Origin: Roseburia sp.
Lineage (GTDB): Bacteria > Bacillota > Clostridia > Lachnospirales > Lachnospiraceae
NCBI GenBank assembly: GCA_017621905.1
Contig: JAGASC010000020.1
Coordinates: 1-8,101, forward strand
Direction of reading: 5' to 3'
Length of the DNA stretch: 8,101 nucleotides
Under the pieces are notes generated by a model. It was given only the letters and a program-made list of their open reading frames with translations, was not told the origin of the DNA and searched no databases. Shown in pieces: positions 1 through 5,456 of this stretch; the first letter of the stretch is position 1, and every line of letters begins with the position of its first letter. The position numbers and the translations under genes are program-made.

Positions 1-8
1 AAAGTATA

Positions 9-1160
9 ATGAAAAAGAAGCTTATGAATATCAAGTGGAAACATTATGTAAATTATATCGGTGTTGCTGCTTTTACCATCACGTTTGGTATCCTGTCGTT
101 GACGGGGGCGTTAAACAACTCTACCATCTATCTGCTGGAGCAGTGTGCCATTGCAATTATGCTGGCAGTGTCACTAAGCCTTGTGGTCGGATTTCTCGGT
201 GAGTTGTCCCTGGGACATGCGGGTTTTATGTGCGTCGGAGCATACCTTGGAGGAAAAACAGCGGTTATTTTGGAGCCAGCCATTGGAAATGAATTTCTGG
301 CACTCATCGCAGCACTGATTGTAGGTGGCGGTGTTGCCGCGCTTTGTGGTGTTATCATCGGACTTCCTGCTCTGCGGTTGAAGGGTGACTATCTTGCCAT
401 CGTTACTTTAGCTTTTGGTGAAATTGTCCGTTCCCTTTTTATGAACTCGTCTGCTGAGGCCTTCGGCGGTTCTTTGGGGCTTGAAACTCCGAGATATGAC
501 AAAAAGGTGCTTTTTATCATTGCACTTGTGCTTGTGTTGGGCTGTCTTGCCGTAATACAGAATTTGCTCCGCTCGAAACACGGCCGCGCAATTACGTCTA
601 TCCGTGATAATGAGATTGCAGCCCGGGCCACCGGAATCAATGTTACCAAATATAAACTTGCGGTGTTTACGATTTCCTCATTTTTTGCGGGAATCGCCGG
701 TGTACTTTACAGTTACAGCAATTTTACGATACAGAGTACGAAATTTAGCTATAATTATTCCATTGAGATTCTGGTCATGGTGGTATTGGGCGGTATGGGT
801 AACATCAGCGGATCCATTATTGCTGCAACCCTTATCACAGTTCTGAACGTAAAGCTTCAGACCATCCTTACCGGAGATCTGGCTGTTTTGCAGGATCTTT
901 TCTATGCCCTCATCCTGATCGTACTTGTGGTCTACAACAATGCACCGTCCTTAAAAGGTTTCCGTGAGACCCATAATCTGAAGGCGTTGGTGAATAAGCT
1001 GTTAAAGCCAAATCACGACCCGTCACACCAGCGGGATGATGAAGCAAAGTGGGATCGTGTCCCCACCAAGATAGAGATGAATGAAATACTGTCGGTAGAT
1101 CTTAATGTTTCCGGTTCCACACTGACTCCCGACAAAAAGGAGGGTGAGCGCAATGAATGA
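9..1160 (+). CDS. livM: Branched-chain amino acid ABC transporter permease LivM
   Basis: Inner-membrane permease that pairs with LivH (not in the window) to form the channel of the high-affinity Leu/Ile/Val importer, energised by LivG and LivF. The 383-residue protein is strongly hydrophobic from about residue 15 to 312. It carries family hallmarks: GELSLGHAGF near 64-73, RLKGDYLAIVTLAFGEIVR at 123-141, the cytoplasmic-loop stretch around IRDNEIAARATGI (198-210) that docks the ATPases, and VLGGMGNISGS at 259-269. Its order ahead of livG and livF supports the call. The stop codon overlaps the livG start by 8 bp (ATGAATGA), suggesting translational coupling. A hydrophilic tail of about 70 residues (313-383) follows the last membrane segment. 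The start is uncertain: only 8 bases precede ATG 9, with no visible RBS and no upstream in-frame stop, so the gene could begin earlier; ATG 24 is another candidate. Family assignment is firm. Confidence 0.93.
   Translation: MKKKLMNIKWKHYVNYIGVAAFTITFGILSLTGALNNSTIYLLEQCAIAIMLAVSLSLVVGFLGELSLGHAGFMCVGAYLGGKTAVILEPAIGNEFLALIAALIVGGGVAALCGVIIGLPALRLKGDYLAIVTLAFGEIVRSLFMNSSAEAFGGSLGLETPRYDKKVLFIIALVLVLGCLAVIQNLLRSKHGRAITSIRDNEIAARATGINVTKYKLAVFTISSFFAGIAGVLYSYSNFTIQSTKFSYNYSIEILVMVVLGGMGNISGSIIAATLITVLNVKLQTILTGDLAVLQDLFYALILIVLVVYNNAPSLKGFRETHNLKALVNKLLKPNHDPSHQRDDEAKWDRVPTKIEMNEILSVDLNVSGSTLTPDKKEGERNE
1137..1144 (+). promoter_or_regulatory. Ribosome binding site of livG
   Basis: AAGGAGGG lies 8 nt upstream of ATG 1153. 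It settles the livG start, because the in-frame GTG at 1144 lies within this site and cannot be served by it. The site is inside the 3' end of livM. Confidence 0.85.
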
Positions 1161-1923
1161 TGTAATCCTCAAAATAGAAAACCTTGGGATATCCTTTGGC
1201 GGCCTGAAAGCCGTTTCGGATGTAAATATTGAAATTAGAAAAAAACAGCTTTACGGTCTGGTGGGTCCCAATGGTGCAGGCAAAACCACTGTTTTTAATA
1301 TGCTTACCGGCGTTTATCGTCCTACCACAGGAAAATTTTACCTTGACGGGGAGGATCTGACTGGAAAGAGTCAGGAGACCATCAACCATAAGGGAATCGC
1401 AAGAACCTTTCAGAATATTCGTCTGTTCAACAACATGACGGTAATACGAAATGTACTTGTGGGTCTTCACAACCAGCCGGAGTTCAAATGCAGCATGGTG
1501 GAGAGTATGCTTCGTCTGCCCCGCCATTTTAAAACAGAGAAGGCAATGAGAGAGAGAGCAAAGGAAATATTACGCATTGTTGACCTGGAGGAAGAGCGCA
1601 ATTATCTTTCCTGTAATCTGCCTTACGGCAAGCAGAGAAAATTAGAGATTGCCCGCGCCCTTGCCACCAATCCTAAGATCCTTCTTCTGGATGAACCGGC
1701 GGCGGGTATGAATCCCCATGAGACTGAGGACCTTATGAATATTATCACCCGTATCCGGGATGAATTTGATATGACGATTCTTTTGATCGAGCATGATATG
1801 AAGTTTGTTTCGGGACTTTGCGATGAAGTGACGGTGCTGAATTTCGGCACGGTTCTCGCGCAGGGGGATACAAAGACAGCCTTAAATGATCCGGAGGTCA
1901 TTAAGGCATACATTGGAGGATAA
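1153..1923 (+). CDS. livG: Branched-chain amino acid ABC transporter ATP-binding protein LivG
   Basis: Cytoplasmic ATPase subunit that hydrolyses ATP to drive branched-chain amino acid import through LivHM, working as a heterodimer with LivF. The 256-residue protein has all ABC motifs in order: Walker A GPNGAGKT (38-45), Q-loop Gln in TFQN (about 87), signature LPYGKQ (156-161), Walker B ILLLDEP (176-182) and switch His in IEHD (214). The segment DEPAAGMNP (180-188) is typical of LivG-type ATPases. The signature has Pro/Tyr where many ABC proteins have LSGGQ; this is common in LivG and not a defect. ATG 1153 is chosen because of the well-spaced AAGGAGGG. The gene overlaps livM by 8 bp and is followed by livF after 4 nt, so the three are almost certainly co-transcribed. 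Confidence 0.96.
   Translation: MNDVILKIENLGISFGGLKAVSDVNIEIRKKQLYGLVGPNGAGKTTVFNMLTGVYRPTTGKFYLDGEDLTGKSQETINHKGIARTFQNIRLFNNMTVIRNVLVGLHNQPEFKCSMVESMLRLPRHFKTEKAMRERAKEILRIVDLEEERNYLSCNLPYGKQRKLEIARALATNPKILLLDEPAAGMNPHETEDLMNIITRIRDEFDMTILLIEHDMKFVSGLCDEVTVLNFGTVLAQGDTKTALNDPEVIKAYIGG
1915..1920 (+). promoter_or_regulatory. Ribosome binding site of livF
   Basis: GGAGGA, formed by the last two Gly codons of livG, lies 7 nt before ATG 1928. It selects this ATG over the upstream in-frame ATG at 1886, which lies deep inside livG and would add 14 residues not expected in the family. Confidence 0.85.
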
Positions 1924-1927
1924 TGCT

Positions 1928-2638
1928 ATGGCGTTACTGGAAGTAAAAGATTTACAGGTTTATTACGGCGTTATTCAGGCATTAAAGGGCGTCAGTTTTG
2001 AAGTAAATGAAGGTGAAATCGTCACGCTGATCGGTGCGAACGGTGCTGGTAAGACCACCACTATGCAGAGTATTATCGGGCTGATTCCTTCCCGTCACGG
2101 AAGTGTTATTTTTGACGGTAAGGACATTACCAAAACGCCCTGCCACAAAATCGTTCATCTGGGTATGACCCAGGTTCCGGAAGGCAGAAGAATCTTTCAG
2201 GAGCTGACGGTATATGAAAATCTGCTGATGGGCGGTTTTTCACAGAAGGATAAGTCGATGATAAAGAAAGATATTGATGCGATTTATGGGCGTTTCCCGC
2301 GTCTTGCGGAGAGAAGCTCACAGATTGCCGGGACCCTATCCGGCGGAGAGCAGCAGATGCTGGCCATGGGACGTGCCATGATGAGCCATCCGAAGCTTCT
2401 GCTTCTTGATGAGCCTTCTATGGGGCTTTCTCCTATCATGGTGGATCAAGTGTTTGAAATCATTAAAGATTTCCGCAAGGACGGCACCACAGTTCTGCTT
2501 GTGGAGCAGAATGCCGGTAAGTCGCTTGCTATTTCCGACCGCGCTTATGTTCTTGAACTGGGTGAGATCGTGCTTTCAGGTACGGGAGCAGAGCTTGCTG
2601 CCAGTGATGAGGTGAAAAAGGCGTATCTGGGCGGATGA
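1928..2638 (+). CDS. livF: Branched-chain amino acid ABC transporter ATP-binding protein LivF
   Basis: Second cytoplasmic ATPase of the LivHMGF importer. The 236-residue protein has Walker A GANGAGKT (36-43), Q-loop Gln in TQVPEGRRIF (82), a canonical signature LSGGEQ (137-142), and Walker B LLLLDEP (157-163) followed by SMGLSP. The switch-loop position reads VEQN (192-195), with Gln where LivG has His. This is the normal LivF form and helps separate the two paralogues. The length matches the family. It is the last gene of the operon: an intrinsic terminator follows the stop codon by about 30 nt. Confidence 0.96.
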   Translation: MALLEVKDLQVYYGVIQALKGVSFEVNEGEIVTLIGANGAGKTTTMQSIIGLIPSRHGSVIFDGKDITKTPCHKIVHLGMTQVPEGRRIFQELTVYENLLMGGFSQKDKSMIKKDIDAIYGRFPRLAERSSQIAGTLSGGEQQMLAMGRAMMSHPKLLLLDEPSMGLSPIMVDQVFEIIKDFRKDGTTVLLVEQNAGKSLAISDRAYVLELGEIVLSGTGAELAASDEVKKAYLGG

Positions 2639-2668
2639 TTTAAAAATTATAGAGATTGCATTACTTAT

Positions 2669-2696
2669 AAGCTCGCCGGTATGGCGGGCTTTTTTT
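2669..2696 (+). terminator. Intrinsic terminator of the liv operon
   Basis: A GC-rich 7-bp stem GCTCGCC/GGCGGGC (2671-2677 with 2683-2689, one G-U pair) is flanked by two A-T pairs. It has a 5-nt loop GGTAT and runs directly into seven T residues (2690-2696). This is a textbook rho-independent terminator, 30 nt after the livF stop. Confidence 0.93.
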
Positions 2697-2716
2697 GTAA
2701 GTTTCGCGTAAAGGGA

Positions 2717-2746
2717 TTGTAAAAAGCAGGTAAAATGTTTTATAAT
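2717..2746 (+). promoter_or_regulatory. Predicted sigma-A promoter of the Na/Pi transporter gene
   Basis: A perfect -10 TATAAT (2741-2746) is preceded by TTGTAA (2717-2722, 4 of 6 matches to the -35 consensus) with an 18-nt spacer. Transcription would start near 2753, leaving a leader of about 36 nt. The site sits just after the liv terminator, as expected for an independent transcription unit. I saw no clear Pho-box-like repeats around it. Confidence 0.7.
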
Positions 2747-2773
2747 GAAACGTGATAGCGAAAATACATATGA

Positions 2774-2779
2774 AAAGGA
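2774..2779 (+). promoter_or_regulatory. Ribosome binding site deciding the transporter start
   Basis: AAAGGA lies only 3 nt before ATG 2783 but 9 nt before the in-frame ATG 2789. The spacing favours initiation at 2789, which removes just two residues (Met-Asn). Confidence 0.6.
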
Positions 2780-2788
2780 TTTATGAAC

Positions 2789-4576
2789 ATGGGAATTACA
2801 ATGATTTTATCGCTGCTCAGTGGAGTGGCACTATTTCTGTTTGGCATGTCTCTGATGGGGGACGGCTTGAAAAAAGTAGCGGGAAACAAATTGGAGTTGA
2901 TCTTATACCGATTGACAAGTACACCGATAAAAGGAGTCCTCTTAGGTGCCGCAGTAACTGCGGTGATTCAGTCCTCATCGGCAACCACAGTTATGGTAGT
3001 GGGATTTGTTAACTCCGGTATGATGAAGGTGGCCCAGTCCATCGGAATTATAATGGGGGCAAATATCGGAACCAGTATCACCGGCTGGATTTTGTGTCTG
3101 TCCTATATTGACGGGTCCAGCGGCATTGCCCAGCTTTTGTCCACAGCGACCATATCCGCAGTGGTGGCGATTATCGGTATTATTTTTAAAATGTTTTTGA
3201 AAAAGGCAGTCTACCGGAATGTGGGAGATATTATGCTGGGATTCTCCATTTTGATGACGGGAATGCAGACTATGAGCGGAGCGGTTGCGCCTTTAAAAGA
3301 AAATGAGGCTTTTACCAGCGCACTGACGATGTTTTCTAACCCGATTATGGGTATTATCTTAGGAATTCTGATCACTGCGGTACTGCAGAGTGCATCTGCA
3401 TCCGTTGGTATCCTGCAGGCCCTTTCCATGACCGGCAGTATCAGCTTTGCAGCCGCATTGCCCATTATTATGGGAATCGGAGTGGGAGCAGCCTGTCCGG
3501 TGCTTTTGTCTTCTATCGGCACGAACAAGAACGGCAAGCGTACGGCATTGATTTATCTGATCAATGACTTGTTCGGTATGATTATCTGGTCCATTGCATT
3601 TTATACGGCAAACGCGATTGTTCATTTTGATTTTTTGGATATGATCATGACACCGATGAGCATCGCGCTGATGAATACCGTGTTCCGCACCGCCACAATT
3701 ATTATATTGATGCCATTTATTAAATACATAGAAAAACTGGTATTTGTTTTGGTAAAGGATACGGCAGAGGACGAGGAGGACACAGCAGATTTTGATTTGT
3801 TGGAGGAGAGATTTCTCGCATATCCGGCGCTTGCCATCAGTCAGAGTCATACGGCAATGAACGGTATGGCAAAAAAGGCAAGAAAAAATATTACAAGAGC
3901 GCTTAATCTTCTGGAGGATTTTTCCAAGGATAAATATAATAAGGTGCAGGAAAAAGAAAATCTGATTGATAAATATGAGGATAAGCTGGGCACATACATG
4001 ATGCAGCTGACCGGAAAAGAAATGAGTGAAAGTCAGACCAGGCAGGTGTCGGAATTTTTACATACCATCAGTGATTTCGAGCGCCTTTCGGACCATGCGG
4101 TCAATATTGCAGAGGTGGCAAATGAACTGAATGAGAAGAAAATTCATTTTTCGGATCAGGCACAGTATGAGCTGAATGTGTTGAAGGATGCCACCAAAGA
4201 GATTCTGGCGATTACGGTAGATTCCTTTCAGAAGGATGAGATTTCGTCAGCAGCCAGAGTGGAGCCGCTGCGGGAGTTGATAGGTATTCTCTGTGATGAG
4301 CTTAAGATGCGGCATATTGCCAGACTGCGGACCGGGGTCTGTGATTTGAAGCAGGGATTTGCATTCAATGATCTGTTGAATAATCTGGAGCGTATCGCGG
4401 ATCACTGCTCGAATGTGGCCGTGGCTATGCTTGAGCTGGAGAGTGAGGCGCTTGACTCCCATGAGTATTTGAAGAATGTGCGGGAGATGAAAAATGAGGA
4501 GTATATGACCTATTTTGAGGAGTATGAGGCCAGATACAATATTAATGGATATAAGAAGAATAAAAAGAGTAAGTAG
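2789..4576 (+). CDS. Na+/phosphate cotransporter family protein with C-terminal PhoU-like domain
   Basis: Predicted integral membrane protein of the Na/Pi cotransporter (NptA/YjbB-like, SLC34-related) family, likely moving inorganic phosphate with Na+. The direction is not deducible; YjbB-type proteins can act in export. The 595 residues comprise a hydrophobic part (about 1-325) with two inverted-repeat signatures: QSSSATTVMVVGFVNSG (61-77) followed by GANIGTS (90-96), and QSASASVGILQAL (200-212). A charged linker rich in Glu/Asp follows (about 325-340), then a helical PhoU-like domain (about 340-570). That domain has paired metal-site-like motifs ERLSDH (431-436) and ERIADH (534-539), and a Lys-rich end. 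The second repeat lacks the Asn/Thr pattern seen after the first (GIGVGAACP instead of GANIGTS). The gene has its own promoter and terminator. ATG 2789 is preferred over ATG 2783 on RBS spacing. The family call is strong; transport of phosphate specifically is inferred. Confidence 0.9.
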   Translation: MGITMILSLLSGVALFLFGMSLMGDGLKKVAGNKLELILYRLTSTPIKGVLLGAAVTAVIQSSSATTVMVVGFVNSGMMKVAQSIGIIMGANIGTSITGWILCLSYIDGSSGIAQLLSTATISAVVAIIGIIFKMFLKKAVYRNVGDIMLGFSILMTGMQTMSGAVAPLKENEAFTSALTMFSNPIMGIILGILITAVLQSASASVGILQALSMTGSISFAAALPIIMGIGVGAACPVLLSSIGTNKNGKRTALIYLINDLFGMIIWSIAFYTANAIVHFDFLDMIMTPMSIALMNTVFRTATIIILMPFIKYIEKLVFVLVKDTAEDEEDTADFDLLEERFLAYPALAISQSHTAMNGMAKKARKNITRALNLLEDFSKDKYNKVQEKENLIDKYEDKLGTYMMQLTGKEMSESQTRQVSEFLHTISDFERLSDHAVNIAEVANELNEKKIHFSDQAQYELNVLKDATKEILAITVDSFQKDEISSAARVEPLRELIGILCDELKMRHIARLRTGVCDLKQGFAFNDLLNNLERIADHCSNVAVAMLELESEALDSHEYLKNVREMKNEEYMTYFEEYEARYNINGYKKNKKSK

Positions 4577-4608
4577 ATTGCTTTTGAATCATAATTTTTA
4601 CAATGAAT

Positions 4609-4666
4609 AAAGGGTAACACTGATATATTGCAGAAGTTTGTGCGGTATACCGGTGTTGCCTTTTTT
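4609..4666 (+). terminator. Long-hairpin intrinsic terminator after the Na/Pi transporter gene
   Basis: GGTAACACTG (4613-4622) pairs over all 10 positions, two of them G-U, with CGGTGTTGCC (4651-4660). After one A/C mismatch the stem continues for 9 more pairs (4624-4632 with 4641-4649), closing an 8-nt loop GAAGTTTG. Six T residues follow directly (4661-4666), and A/G bases at 4609-4612 can extend the stem into the T-run. It lies about 35 nt after the transporter stop. Confidence 0.88.
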
Positions 4667-4751
4667 ATATGCGTGTATAGGTTATCGTTTAAGTGTGCCA
4701 TAAACGGTTATAGATGGTATCAGGAATGAGGCAACGAAGTGAAATCTAATA

Positions 4752-4780
4752 TTGGAAGAGACAGTTACATATGTTATAAT
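4752..4780 (+). promoter_or_regulatory. Predicted extended -10 sigma-A promoter of tdk-addB
   Basis: TGTTATAAT (4772-4780) is a perfect extended -10. TTGGAA (4752-4757, 4 of 6 matches to the -35 consensus) lies upstream with an ideal 17-nt spacer. Predicted transcription start is near 4787, giving a leader of about 33 nt before ATG 4820. The -10 and start site are buried in a large palindrome, which suggests the promoter is controlled there. Confidence 0.72.
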
Positions 4781-4806
4781 CTCAAAAGAGATTATAACAT
4801 ATGTAA
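4765..4806. repeat. Perfect 42-bp palindrome over the tdk promoter (candidate operator)
   Basis: The left arm TTACATATGTTATAATCTC (4765-4783) and the right arm GAGATTATAACATATGTAA (4788-4806) are exact reverse complements over 19 bp, separated by AAAA. Each arm carries an 8-bp palindrome ACATATGT (4767-4774 and 4797-4804), with centres 30 bp apart, about three helical turns. The left arm contains the extended -10 of tdk; the right arm contains its mirror image on the minus strand. No T-run follows on either strand, so it does not look like a terminator. A repressor operator is the favoured reading; a leader hairpin or a dispersed palindromic repeat are alternatives. The symmetry is certain; the function is inferred. 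Confidence 0.8.
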
Positions 4807-4819
4807 GAGAGAAGAAAAA

Positions 4820-5428
4820 ATGGCAAAATTATATTTTCGATACGGAGCCATGGGAAGCTCTAAATCAGCAAACGCCCTGATGGTGGAATACAATTACAGA
4901 GAGCGGGGCAAACATGCATTGTTGGCAAAGCCCTGCGCAGACAAACGTGATGGAGAGCGTGTGATAAAGTCCAGAATAGGCCTGCAGCACAGTTGTATCT
5001 GGACGGAAGAGTTAGTAGAACTGAGCGACGAAGAAGTGCAGCAATACGACTGCATTATTATAGACGAGGCACAGTTCTGTACCAAAGAACAGATAGAGTA
5101 CTTTGTGCATTTGGTGGATGAACTGAATATTCCAGTCATCTGCTATGGACTCCGGGCGGATTTCCAGAACAATCTTTTCCCGGGCAGCCTGTGGCTTTTG
5201 GCATGGGCGGACGTTATTGAGGAAGTTAAGACTGTCTGCTGGTGCGGACGTGCTGCCAGGTGCAATGCCAGATTTAACGAGCATGGAATTATCCGGGAAG
5301 GTGCACAGGTAGTTTTAGGCGGTAATGATTCCTATGTGGCAGTCTGCAGGAAACATTTACGGGAAGGCAATTTGGGCCCGGATTTCAGATTTGAGCAGGA
5401 TGCAGAAGAAAAGGACAGTGTAAAGTAA
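4820..5428 (+). CDS. tdk: Thymidine kinase (type II, TK1-like)
   Basis: Cytoplasmic enzyme phosphorylating thymidine (and deoxyuridine) to dTMP with ATP, in the thymidine salvage pathway. The 202-residue length is normal for the family. Visible parts: P-loop region GAMGSSKS (9-16), the Mg/catalytic segment IIIDEAQF (79-86) with the probable catalytic base Glu83, the substrate-site region YGLRADFQNNLF (109-120), and a zinc site from C140-x-C142 and CRKH (176-179), followed by the lasso-loop part GGNDSYVAVC. The pattern resembles the Escherichia coli enzyme more than Bacillus-type ones. The P-loop has Ser where the usual Gly precedes Lys. Start ATG 4820 places the P-loop at the expected N-terminal position; the RBS is a weak purine stretch (GAGAGAAG). 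The gene is expressed from a promoter embedded in the 42-bp palindrome and probably shares its transcript with addB, 28 nt downstream. Confidence 0.95.
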   Translation: MAKLYFRYGAMGSSKSANALMVEYNYRERGKHALLAKPCADKRDGERVIKSRIGLQHSCIWTEELVELSDEEVQQYDCIIIDEAQFCTKEQIEYFVHLVDELNIPVICYGLRADFQNNLFPGSLWLLAWADVIEEVKTVCWCGRAARCNARFNEHGIIREGAQVVLGGNDSYVAVCRKHLREGNLGPDFRFEQDAEEKDSVK

Positions 5429-5456
5429 GTGCTGCAGAGGCAGGGAGAGAAAGAGC

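Noticed and set aside
1144..1152. GTG 1144 as livG start
   Set aside because: It lies inside the AAGGAGGG ribosome binding site that serves ATG 1153.
2701..2751. GTTTC/GAAAC inverted repeat flanking the transporter promoter
   Set aside because: Only 5 bp with a gap of about 40 bp; no further symmetry supports an operator.
2752..3012. Plus-strand open frame overlapping the start of the Na/Pi gene
   Set aside because: It begins close to the predicted transcription start without an RBS and runs out of frame through the conserved QSSS region.
3359..3850. Minus-strand open frame of 163 codons inside the transporter gene
   Set aside because: It is antisense to a well-conserved membrane protein gene. 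Its product is Cys/His/Gln-rich with no recognisable domain, and it lies wholly inside the gene: a shadow frame.
4686..4706. Inverted repeat CGTTTA/TAAACG with a 9-nt spacer
   Set aside because: Only 6 bp, AT-rich, no T-run; it could easily arise by chance.
4765..4806. Palindrome as a rho-independent terminator
   Set aside because: No T-run follows on either strand, the stem is AT-rich, and a strong promoter element lies within it.
4739..4819. Upstream in-frame GTG start giving a 229-residue thymidine kinase
   Set aside because: It would read through the promoter and palindrome and add 27 residues before a P-loop that normally lies at the N-terminus. ATG 4820 fits the family length.
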